Source of the DNA: STC-113 sp964553745
Lineage (GTDB): Bacteria > Patescibacteriota > Gracilibacteria > BD1-5 > UBA2023
Direction of reading: 5' to 3'
NCBI GenBank assembly: GCA_964553745.1
Contig: CAZKLD010000021.1
Span: forward strand, 1 to 18,867
Length of the DNA stretch: 18,867 nucleotides
Made by a program: the position numbers and the translations under genes. Positions within the stretch are counted from its first letter, which is position 1; the number at the start of each line of letters is the position of its first letter. This document shows positions 1 through 12,300 of this stretch, piece by piece. A model generated the notes under the pieces. The model searched no databases and was not told where the DNA came from. It saw only the letters and a program-made list of their open reading frames with translations.

Positions 1-53
1 CCCGCGACCTTGGCCTTAAAAGGGCCCTGCTCTACCTACTGAGCTACCAATCC
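1..53 (-). tRNA. tRNA-Lys(UUU), 5' part; 3' end lies outside the window
   Basis: Read on the minus strand, the sequence gives a 7-nt acceptor arm GGATTGG (53 to 47), then TA at tRNA positions 8-9, a D stem GCTC/GAGC closing a normal D loop, an anticodon arm GGGCC-CTTTTAA-GGCCA with anticodon TTT, and the start of the T stem (GCGGG) before the window edge. TTT in the loop CTTTTAA identifies lysine. The last anticodon-stem pair is G-A, a mismatch, but the other four pairs are good. The T loop, the 3' acceptor strand and any CCA are not visible. The gene points away from the giant gene, so the two are divergently transcribed from the spacer. Confidence 0.88.
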
Positions 54-387
54 ATAGGATAGAAATTAGTTTTTAGAACTTAGATCTTAGAGATAATGAA
101 GAAAAAATTTATACAAGCTAATCATCCGGATTGCGTTGTATAAGCTAAAAAATTTCTCTTAACTCTTAATTCTCAACTCTCAACTCTATTTCAGGTGGGC
201 GTATTTTATAAAAAAATAAGAATTTGTCTAATTTTTTTTAAAAAAAGTTTTAGCCTGTTTTATTGTCATTTTTTTGGCTCTTTTTTCTTGCAAACTCTAC
301 AAAATATGATAAGATACCGATGAGCCATAAAAAGGCGAGTTTTTAACTGAAAAAATACTAAAAATACATAAAAATAAAATTAATTAA
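54..387. other. AT-rich intergenic spacer between tRNA-Lys and the giant gene
   Basis: No coding potential is seen here in either code. The spacer has short direct repeats (TTAGA/TTAGT units around 67-95; CTCTTAA and CAACTCT units around 157-186) and an 8-bp inverted repeat (TTATACAA 109-116, TTGTATAA 136-143) enclosing a 19-nt loop that itself contains the palindrome ATCCGGAT. Runs of T and A at 216-246 and 269-286 may bend the DNA. The spacer must hold the promoters of both divergent genes; only a candidate for the plus strand could be picked out. Confidence 0.6.
288..315 (+). promoter_or_regulatory. Candidate promoter for the giant surface-protein gene
   Basis: TTGCAA (288-293), a 16-nt spacer and TAAGAT (310-315) give four of six matches to each bacterial consensus hexamer. 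A better -10 look-alike, TATGAT at 305-310, overlaps it but has no -35 at a good distance. The distance to the ATG at 388 would leave a leader of roughly 65 nt. This is a weak call based only on hexamers and spacing. Confidence 0.35.
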
Positions 388-3300
388 ATGCCTGAACAGA
401 GCCAATACTCAAAAATTCAACAATCTATATCGTATTTCCTTATATTTGCGATACTTTTTTTGAATTCCTTCCAGATTCCGATGATCGATAAAACTAGTGC
501 AGCATCATGAGTAAATATAGAATTGATTTCTATTATTGTACATGAAGATGTTTATGGTTCTATCAGCTCACGCATAAAGAGATATGCAGAGGATATACAA
601 ACTAAATTAAATAATACAAAAGCTCTTATTTATACCGTTCCAAGAGATATTACACCCCAGAAAATAGCAGCATTGAATGAAAAATTATTTTATGAGTGAG
701 ATTGATCGGGTCCATCGAGACTTGTCTGAACTGTACTAGTCTGAGATATTCCCTTACCGGTTATCCATAATCAAGAGAAGACTTTCTTAAGCATCTTCCC
801 ATATGTTGATTTCAACGAGAAGAATTTCATATTTGATGCAAGCGAATGATTCTATTCTCAAACTGAAGAGAATATTTCAGATCCTAATCCTGAAATCTGG
901 CATTCCATAATTGCTCCGAACACACAAGATCCGGAAACAAATAAGATAAAGCTCATTGATTTTTTTGACAAGGATCATGATTACTATACAAAATCATGAG
1001 TATTCTCTAAGGCGTTATCTGACCCTTATGTCTTTTATTATGACGGGAAAAGAGATGAGCAGATTGTTTCGTATTCTCTTTGGAAGTGATATCAGCTGTT
1101 TCTGAATAACATAGAGGATATCGCTTATTTCAGATATACCAAATACCTTGCCAAAGATATTTCCGATGCCTTTTACGCCTCAACGAATAAGGAATCGAAT
1201 GATGCGCTTAAGGATGCCTGAGCTGCCAATCCAGATCTTCTTCAGTATGTAAATGCCAATCTTGGAAATTCTTGACCTGATCTCACAAAGACTCCCGATG
1301 TGATGACGAAAAAAGTCATTGAAACATTGACAAAGAACTTCTTTCAGATCTTTTCAGATAAATATATCGGAGATATCCTTAAATATGTCTATAATACAGG
1401 CAGATATTGAAACACAAAAAATACAAGAGTCGATACGGTAATATCGATAATCTCAAAACAAGACAATACAATGAAGAGGATTCTGAAAGACACCAATACG
1501 TCTTTGGAATGATTTACAGACAATCTGCTTAAGAAATGACTGGCCAGAAATATAGCGGTACCGATAAAAATAGAGGAATCAAAGCATAGAAGATATGAAA
1601 CCGGTTCAGAAGGCGCTTATTCGTGTGATTGATATTCAAAAGAGGAATATTGAGACTTTTCAGAAAACAATTGAGTTTGAGTATTGGAAAATTTCTATTA
1701 TTGAAAAATCTGAAGCTCCCTCACAAGAGCGAATGAATGCAGCGTCATAAAATGATCACAAAGGACAGCAGATAACAAGTCAAATCTTGTAGAAGCTACA
1801 AGGGCTCAGATAACCACACAGGCTTTCATACAATGAGATATCGATCTGTTGAAGAATTCCCCGAACGTCCAGACATGTCTGCTTGGCTCTGATTATAAGA
1901 CCATGTCACTGTGGTGAGGCTATTCGCTGCTTAACATCAACTCTGGCGCCACTGCTTCCGGATGACAAATAGTGCTGAATGCGACAGATTATAGAAGCGC
2001 AACAATTCCAATCTACAATGCTGCATGATGAAAAGAAATCTGATATAACAGTTCAACAGATGTACAAGACAGCAAAACGGATGTTGCCTGAAAAACAATC
2101 AAAGGAACAAGCGTCAATGATTGCCTGGAATATAATTTGCTTTATACTTCACCCGATGATCTTTCTCCTTGAAAATGAAGGTGTGATAGCGCATATGCAT
2201 TCCACCAATCTAAATATGCCTATGATCCTTATTCATGAAGCAAATTTGAAGACATATTCAAAAATGCCACTCCTTGAAAAGTTTATTTTTCTTCTTCGGA
2301 TTATAGTTACCACAACAGATATCTCTTCTTGGATTGATCAGGGGTCGGAACCAATAAATCATATCTGATCTGAGATAAGGAGATGGGCTGCAATTATAAC
2401 ATCATCCATTCGAATTATCATTATAAAAGATTGCTTTGAATAGTGGAGCATAAATCTCCGAATAACGATGAATATTGATCGCAGCTTAAGAATATGTCTA
2501 CACCGTCTCTTCCTGTGGACAGGAACAGGTATGTAGATTTCACTAGCGCAAAATGAAATCAGAAGAAATTCGAATATCCTAATCTCTTCAGGATATTGAT
2601 TGCAGAATCAAGAGATCTTAATTATGATTTTGCAAAAAAGAAGATCAAGGAACATCTTGATGCCAAGAGTACCGAGCTTAATGCGATAATAGCATCGGAA
2701 AATCCTGCCTGACTTGGCTGACTGGATAAAGAAGTCTATGATTTGCTGAAAGTGAACAATGCTCAGTACCCGTCGAATGTCGATTTCTACAATGAGATAT
2801 CAAAGAATACTGTGCTATTGGATGAAATAGTGAAATACGTCTTATGGCTGAATATGAATTCTGCTGAATTGAAATATAAATATGTTTTTGAACACTATCT
2901 TGATATTGATTGAAATGCAAAATCGCTTGATGCGGGCCATAAGAATGATTATGAAATAGCGTATCTAGGAGGTAAATGAGATGCTGAAAATATGTATGTG
3001 CGTCTGAATCCTGAAAAGAGCCAAGACAATATGACAAATGATAAAACTAAGAATATAGCTTCAAATTATGCGAGATTTCAGGCTACTCTGGCAGCTTCTA
3101 AAATGACGAATCAGACAAGATGATCTCAGCAAAGCTCTGATTTCAAATGCTGACCTCCAGACGGAGTGCCGATTTTCCAATGGATGTCTGCAATAATGTG
3201 CTGGCTCAATACTCTGGTTCCGCCTATTGCGATATCCGCCTCAAGCTGTACATCCTCAACTCTATGAATCGCGTGAACCTCTACTTCAACAGATTTCTGA

Positions 3301-6300
3301 TGAGATTATCCTGCGGTTACGAATCCGAAATACAACGATGATGAAAACAAGAATCAGATACCTGATTGAGCCGAATTGATCAAAGACTGAAAATTGGATC
3401 TTGTCTCGGACAAGTGAATGTATTGATATTCCAAGACAATCAAAATCAAGGCCAACCTTTTTTCTAGCGGAAGCGAGCTCATTGCTGTTGATAATTATTC
3501 AAAAGTGCAATTGGATGTTGTTAAGCTGGATATTTATGACAATTCCAAAAAGCAGAACGTTTATACGAAGAAGGCTTCCGATGATCCGATTGCCTATAAG
3601 AATATTCTTACCCCATACATAAGCTTCAATCCTACTAAAGTGCAATCAAAATGATGAGTTGCAAATTTTGCCTTTTCAAGTAAGTCTCGCGACGCTGATG
3701 TCTATGTGAGAGCAACAATAAGCACTTTGGACAAGAACAAAAAAGTTGCGGTATTCAAACAATCGGATGATTTTCTGGTCAGGATCAGATGAATTACATT
3801 GGATGTCTCTCCGATAGTGAACGGTAGCATGAGCTCTAGCTTTGAAGCTTGATCGGCCTCTGAAATAGATTTCAAAATAAGAACTTTCACAAAGGAAAAC
3901 GCTCCGATAAATAATCAAGTTCCGATTTATCTTAATGTCTATAATGAATTGTGAGCCAATATCGAAAAAGATATATTGATACATTCATCAACATACAAAT
4001 ACAAATCTCCAATCCTTACTAAGGCATGAGAATACAGGTTTGTCTTCAGGGATAAGCTTTGAATTGAAACCACACAGACCTTAAACGTAAATCCTTCTAA
4101 AATAAAAGAGATAAGGCTAACCCCATCTTCTACTCAGTTTGTAAAATGAAACGAGGCAGACGTGCTTGTAGAGTTGTACGATGGACATGGCAACAGGGCA
4201 AGATGAGAATTATATAATGTGACATGAACTATTTCAGGCAAATGAGAATTCTCTGAGAATTCAAAGTGAACGCTTAATAAATGAATGCTGGAATGATTTG
4301 CAAATTTCAAGGTAAGAAATACCTGAGGCAAATGAGAAATGAAGCTGAAGCTTAAGGTGGAAAATTCTTCAGCAGAATCTGAAATTACCCTTGAGGCAGT
4401 CGAATATGCCAAGATAAGGGTTAATATCGAAAACAAAGATAAGATAATCGTATGATGAGATAAGCATAAGTTAACTCTAGACATTACAGACAACGACAAC
4501 AAGACTCTTACAAAATTCAATTGAGTTGCATATTTTGAGATGCCTGAATTATATGGAGTTATCCAACCTAATTTCACCAAGATAAAGAATGGAAAATTAA
4601 CAGAGGATGTTTATTTTGTGCCTAATTTCGTGGCAGGCAGGAATCTTAAGCTGAATGTATCTGTCCCAGGGATAGATGTTACCGAGAACAATACTATTAC
4701 TGTGCTTCCTGATAAGCCTCTCTATGTTGGATTGACCAATTCAAAATCAAAGCTTGAGGCAAAGGCTTGAGTCAGCTCGGTTCTTAAGGCTGCTTTATAT
4801 GACAGATATTGAAATCTGACTTTCAATGATTCCGCACATAAGGTGACTTTTGAGATTCCTGCAGAATTTAAGAAATACACAAACTTTGCTTGAACTGCTT
4901 TCACCGAAAACGATAATCTTGCAAATTGAGTCGCAAAAACTAATGTTTATGCGACTGATCTTCCTGGATCCGCATTCATAACTGCAAAAGTCACTCCATG
5001 ACTAGAGGGGAATTGATATGTCCAAACAGACAAATCTTGAAATAAGATAGATATTCCTGGGATGTCTGAGAATATCGTTCCATTTGATTCGTATTATCTT
5101 TTCAATAAAAGCAAGATTGATAATATAGATTATAATTCCCTTTATACGATACTGCAATGATCAAACTACTGAGACATCACTAAACCATGATACCTATGAT
5201 GAGAGCTTCTTTTCAATAAGAACGGCCGATCGTTGGGCGTGACTGCGATTTTGAATAATCCATATATCAAGCAGACTGCTTTCGGATTCACTCCAGGCTG
5301 AAAATATCTTGCATCCGAATGAGCATCAAAGGATCAGACAATGAGCATAGAGGCTGATTTGAGCTCCAGCTCAAACTGAACTTCAATTGACCTATACGAT
5401 TCTGTCTATAAGGAACTGGTCGCAAAAGCTTGGCTTAATCTGTGATCAGACACTGAGCTTGTCAATTGTACTTCAAATGCAGATAAGGACATATCAAAAT
5501 GTCAGGTTCCGCAAAACTCATCATTCATAGTCCTTAAATGAGTGGGTGACGTAAAGATCAAAGATGCTGCAAAAAAGCTCACGCTTGAAATGAATGATTT
5601 CTCAATATTTTCAATCGCAGACGATTGAAAGATCACAAAAGACCCTTGAGTGAAGTTTGAACTTGATACAGAGGCTGATTGAAACTTGCTTTGAGTCAGG
5701 CTGACCATGAACGGAGAGCAGATCTGATATCTCGGAATCAAATTCAAAACGGACAATATAAGCGTCCATGATTCCTCTTTGTTTCCAGGTGTGCTTAATA
5801 ATAATAAGAATCAGATAGTAATCGAATATCTTTCTTCCGAATACGGGTATGATTATAATTACCTATGAACATCGTCTCATTGAGCAAAATGAATATCTTT
5901 CTATAAAATCGATAGCACTGAGGCAGAAGGCATTGATAAGAATCTCGTTTCTTCTAATTGAAAAATAGGACTTGAGAATTATTCTGAGCAAGCTTGAATC
6001 TGATGGGAATGAGAGAATAAGATGCTTCTGGAATTTGCGGGCTGAAGTTCGATATGAGAATCAACAAGATTTTATCACACTTACTCAATGATCAATCTCT
6101 GAGATCCTGTAGTGAGCTTGGGCACAAAAAAATCTGATCCATCAGATTTTGATAAATCCGTCTGAAAGAAAATATTAGAAGAAAAATCTTCAAAGATAGA
6201 AAGCTACAAAAAGATGGATTTCAATGCCGACTGAAGCCCTGATATTGTCGCATTTTATGAAAATTGATATATAGAGCTGCTGGCTAATTATAATGGAAAT

Positions 6301-9300
6301 TATAAGAATATGTGAAACCTCGCATATATATCCGATGCGGGAAGGGCAAGGAAATGAGTATGAGATTTCTCTTGAGATAAGAATAAGGACTGAAACAGAT
6401 ATGATGACATCGCATTCGTAGATAAGAATGGGAATCTTGGGATACTTGACAATGAGCTAGGCAAGTTCACTAGGATCAAGCCGATAATTCTGGATATTGC
6501 AAACGGGAAAGAAACTGCGCTTAATTGAGCCATACAGCAATTGGAGCTTTTTGATATGGATAATGACGGCAAGACGGATATAGTAACCGTAGATGATAGC
6601 GGTGAGCTTAATATCCTTTATTGAGCATGAAAGGAGGTAGATAAACATAAATGAAAGCTTGTGTTTTTCAAGAAGATGATAGACAACACTCTCTGAATGA
6701 CACTGTGAACATCTGTAACAAAGAATTGAGGGGCGATATATTATGATTCTTTGGCTCAAATAAAAGATTCTTGAGATCATGCCCAGCATTTGTCTGATTC
6801 TCAGAGCCTTCTCTCTGATTTCAAGAGCTGACAATGAAATGCGGATAATAGCGAAGTCCTCAAGACCATGCTCGATAAGCTTGTATATTATCAGGAGAAA
6901 TATCAGGATACGGCAAGCTGATCTGTCAGCCAGGCAGAAAAAGAAAAAGCCATATTATCAGCCGTATGAACAGATGCCAATGGTAATCCTAATACGGATG
7001 TGGCCAATGAGATAATTCAGGCGCAGAAGAGCCTGACCGTTCTTAATTGAGCCTGAATGACTAACATAGACAATATAAATCCTGGATTGCAAGAAAAAAC
7101 TCGTACATTCATGCGATCCCAATTTGCAGAAGCGAATAAGGTATGAATTGAAAAATCATTTTCTGACGCCAATTGAAAATTCCTTAAAAGCAATGATATC
7201 ATCAATGTGACCCTCAAAATCACAAACAATTGATCTTCACCGATTAAAAATGTCATTTATTATGATTCAAATAAGAATTTCTTAAAGCATGATTGAGAGA
7301 GTGTATATACTTTAGCTATAGGCAAAAACACATTCACACGTAATCTCAAAATAAAAGATGACGGAGAGTTCGACCTTGCATTCGATGATTTCTCTTTGAA
7401 TCCTTGAGAGACGGCAACTATCATATACAAGCTCAAAATGCCTACGGTTTCTTTCGGTAAAGTATTGGTATGACTGCTTCAGAAAAATGATAATTATGGA
7501 GATATCGCTCTGAACCCTAGCAATCAATGTTGAGCGAATCAAGTAATATGGGCAAGCATTTGAGCCAGGTCATACAATAAATGACTGCAGAAATTCGAAG
7601 ATACTACAAAATTGCCGGATGCAATAGAAAAAAACAAGAAAGATGACAACAATAATTGAATTCCGGATTATATTGAAGAAGTCACAAAGAATCAGAAAGA
7701 CGATCCTGATAAGGCAATTGAATATTCAAAAGAACAATTGGAGTTATTCAATAAGGACAGCAATGGCAATTGAATCCCTGATAAAGATGAAGAAACATGA
7801 TGAAGCGTTTTTGAATTCGATGCAGATGATTGAGAGATTTCAGTGGGAGGATTGAATGCTGCTAATGTAGATGCCATAAATTCATGAATAGATAATCTCG
7901 TGAATGGCCTTGGCTGCTGATTCTGATGAGGCGCGTGCATATCAATGCCTATGAATTGGGCTCCGTTGGCTCCGGGAGGTTCGCCGACATTGTTTTGAAT
8001 GCCTATATCCACTTGAATCTGATTGGTATGAAATTCTACAGCTCTTCCTCTATTCTCATTCCCTACGTCTTGTGGTCCTATCGTAATCTGGCCGCCTTGT
8101 CCTGCTTGAGCATGATGAATGTTTGGTCCTCCTATGTGAGGATGATCAAGCCAGTTCAGATTATTCATCACACCGACAATCACTTGAGCGGTCTGAATGG
8201 CAATGTGCCTTTGACCTAATTCCTCAGCATATGTCAAATCCCCATGAGTGGATCCGCTTGTCCCTGGCTGACAATGTATAGTTGCTGCAGCTCCTATGGC
8301 ATGATGCAGCGATGATGGAAGCGATTGAAATGTAAGTTCTGTAGGTTATTCTACAAATTATGGATGAACTTCCGTCTCTTCATCGAATTCTTTCATCAAT
8401 GCAAATGCCTGCACAAAGAAACAAGAAGCCAAAGAAACCATATCCTCTACGACACATGATAATATAATAAAATACATGCTTGGCGACAAGAGCGTGACTA
8501 AAGATATATTGTCCGATGCCGCTGTCCAACATTGATGATTGAGTCCTGAAACAGGACCGCTCATATGATTCTGATGATGATGAGAAGATTCAGAAGCTTC
8601 GCTTGATGTCAACATCGATTGAAATGCACTCATGAATTTGGATATGTGAAACGTCGTGAAGGTGAATTTCTCAAGAGTTTCATCTTTCCCTGATTATATT
8701 ATGGATTGGGTGACAAGGCAGCTGGAAGAGATTATAAATAAGCTTACGACTCTACCTACATTGTACATAATACTTCCGGATTTCTCATGATTTGCTGACT
8801 CAGGATGGAGCAATATCATAAGCAATTTCGGCAAGGCAAAAGACAATCTGTCAAAAAAAGAAACTGAGAAGAATAAGAAGGCGATTGCATCAAGCGATCC
8901 TGCATCATTTACAAATGCTAAGGACAAGCTGAAATGATTGACTAAGAAAATATGAATCCAAGGCACTTCAGACAATATGAAAGCTGCATATGAAGTCATG
9001 TCGAATCTTCCTCTTATAAAGATGCAGAGCGAAATGATCGATATCAATATCCCTTGGGCTTGACCTGAAGATCTGACAAAATTGATCGAAAAAGCCAAAC
9101 AAAAGCATAAGCAATACAAGGCTGAGGTTGCAAGAGCAAAAGAAGATTGGCAAGAAATGGCTTGAAAACCTTGATATGACAAGCATTTCAAGGTGCTTCT
9201 AGATGCGGAGAATCTTGTGCAAAGCTTGGAGAAGAATGTGCAGACTCTTGAGGAATATAAGAAGTTCCCATCTAAATTCCGCAAATATCTGACTTGGAAA

Positions 9301-12300
9301 GAGAACTTCGTCACTCAAATAATGTGCAATCTTGATATTATAAACAAGGTCACTTGATGATGGATAACTGAAAACTGAAAGAGATTCAAATCTTGGGTAG
9401 AGCTAATAGTCCTTCTGAAAGCCATACTTAAGTCTTATCAGCTGATAATCGACGTATTCGCAGATTTCAATGCCACTTGCAGCGTATGTCATAACGAGCG
9501 CAATAATCTTACTTATTGGCTTATTAAGCTTATATCAGCGCTTATCCCGAAACTGCCGATAATCGTATTCCCGAAATGGCCGGACATAATAATCGATCTT
9601 CATAATATAAGGGCATGATTAAGCATTAATGTTCCTGAATTCAGATTCAAGGTGGTGCCGATTGTCCTACCGGAATTGCCAGACTTGTATTTGCCGAAGG
9701 TTCCGACTGTAACGCTCTCTATTTCATTGCCATCGATTCCTGTCATTCCTGCATTGCCGGAGCTTCCTGATCTTCCAGAGCTGCCAAGCCTTCCTGAAGT
9801 GAAGTTGCCTGATCTCCCTCCTCCGCCAAAGATCCCGAATATATTCTGATCGATTTCTGCCGCCTTGCAATTGGTTAAATTGGTTGCCAAGGTATTATGC
9901 CTATACCGAAAGATAGGGCAATTGCTTCCTCCGGAATGGAGAGCGTGAGATGCCATCGCGTGGATGACAGAAAGAAATTGAGTATTGCCTATGGATAAGC
10001 TGATGATAGATGTTCCTCAATTTTCAATCCCATTTGTGGATGCCATAAAAGTAACATCTTATGTAAACCTTGAATTCGATGTCGATTTCATTGTCGAGAT
10101 GGCGAAATCAACGCTTGAGCCTTTCAACAGATTTGCCAATGACATGTCTAATCTTTGATGAGGAATCAAGTTGCCGGATTTGGATTTGCGTCCTTTGGCT
10201 CCGGATGATATCAATATGGATATCAATGTATCAGGCGGTCCTCAGGGATATAACGACAAGACAGAACAAAAGAATATAGCATATATTGCAACTCTGGCTT
10301 GACTTACAATCTGATGAATAGCTCAGATAGTCAAATGAATCGAAAATTGAAAGGAAGAGCTTGAGCTTGTTGAAATAAAGGAAATGCTAAGAGAGGGCAC
10401 TTCAAAATTAGCGACTTCAAATGATCCGAAGGAGAAATTGATCTATAATACAATAAATAGGGCTATTGATTTTGATGCTTCTGAAAATAATCCTTTTATC
10501 AAGAATCTTGAGGATAAGAATAATGAGAAATATTCGATCCTTAAGAATATCCTAAAAGAAGAAATCAAGAAAAATACAATATTAAGCAATGAATTCAAAT
10601 TAATAGAGGATTGAAAGAAATCTATAAAGGATTTTTCTCCTCTGCAAAAAATGAAGAACGATGCGATCAAGGTTTCGGCTATAAATGCCAAAGACAACAA
10701 TCTAATGAGTTCTCTTGAAAAAAATCAATCAAGAATAACCGGCTCCCTTGAAAAACTATCCTCTGGGAAATGAACTGAGGCAGAAGACATCAAATCATCA
10801 TGAGATGAAATAATGAGCAAGGTCAAAGACTGATTGGAGACATTCAAGAAAGAATTGAAAGAATGAATCCCCGTAGAAGTCTCCACAAGTTCAGTGCCGT
10901 TGAGTTATGCAAGCGCAGAATCTTCGTCGTCTTCAAAATGATTGGATTACAGCTATGATTATAAATGAGTATATGTGATAAATAGTGCTTGAAAACAGAC
11001 TCGCCTTTTTGATTATCTTGATGAGGTAGACAAGGACTCAAATGTCATAGAGCTTGATTATGACAAAGATTCCGATCAAGATGTTGTCTATAAGATGTGA
11101 AATTCACTATATCTCAAGACAAACCTTTCTAAAAATCCTGCAAGTTCGAATCACATATCTTGAGTTGAATCAAAAAAAGATATTTCAGATATAAACGGAT
11201 TCCTATGAATTCAAAGCAAATCTACAGATGTTCCATTGGCGCCTAATTTCTTCCAAGAGCTTGTGGCATCTTCAAATAACATAAATTTCAATTTCATCCC
11301 TTCAAACAAAGCGAAGGACAATTCATTCAGGCTTGAATATTATGATCAGATCAATCGTTTTGATGTGACTGACAATCAGAAACAATTCAATAAGAGCATC
11401 TATCCGTATTCAAGGATGAATCTTGTAGATCTTGTGACGAATATGAGAGACGAGAATATATTGTCTACGAAACCATGACTTATAATAAAATCAAATTTTG
11501 CAACAATTGACGTATGAGTCTGAACTGCGATTGTCAAAATGCCCGATTACAAAGTTATGTGAGCCTGAGAATCAATAATAATCCAGCAATGAAAAACAAT
11601 CTATGCCGGAGAGAGCGGTTTGACTATCAAGTATAAGCTAGATTGAGACGATAATTATAAGATTGTAAGCCTTGATAGAAGGACGAATCTGGAATTTCTT
11701 GATAAGGCGAGCATCACGGTAATGAGCGGGAATATGATACTTATGTATTCTTCTATCACAGAATTCAAATGAAACATAAGCGAATTAAGATGATTCCCGG
11801 TCCAGCCAAAGATGAATATAGAATTTGCCAACAATAATTGATATGCGAATATCTCATATGCTTGATGATGATTGCTTACGATAGATAACGGCTCTGTTTA
11901 CGAGATGTACTGATTGGGAGAGAAAAATGACAGATACAGCGTTAACTTAAGCAGAGAAAACAGCTTTTACTATGCTAAGCTTTATGAATTTTCAAAAGGA
12001 AAGAAATCGAATATTACATCGCTATCCTTGATGGCTCCTCAATTTGAGGCTGATCAAGAACCGCCTCTTATATGATTTGAAGATGGAATCAAGATACCTG
12101 TCTATAAAAAGCAGATAAAGAACTTGAAGCAATACATAGACGATGTGTCTTGAATTTCTGAAATTTATATTGATTTCGATCCGACTGCAGACTCAAGCTG
12201 AGATGGAATCGTGGACAATGACAAAGATAGCTTAAATCCAAACAATTCATACAATGTCCATAAATGAAATACATGGTTTGATGTGGAGTTCTGAGCATTC

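Noticed and set aside
1979..2368. 129-codon plus-strand frame in another phase within the giant gene
   Set aside because: It overlaps the continuous giant frame completely and starts at an internal ATG without context. It appears only because the standard code breaks the true frame at TGA.
7692..8237. 181-codon minus-strand open frame opposite the Gly/Pro-rich part of the giant gene
   Set aside because: It lies wholly antisense to an intact frame. Its Gly/Gln/His-rich composition is the mirror of the repetitive sense codons, it has no initiation signals, and TGA-rich sense codons become TCA on this strand, which keeps the frame open by chance.
8694..9314. 206-codon minus-strand open frame opposite the helical region of the giant gene
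   Set aside because: It is a shadow frame. The sense strand encodes a charged helical segment continuous with both flanks, and the antisense product has no recognisable domain or start signals.
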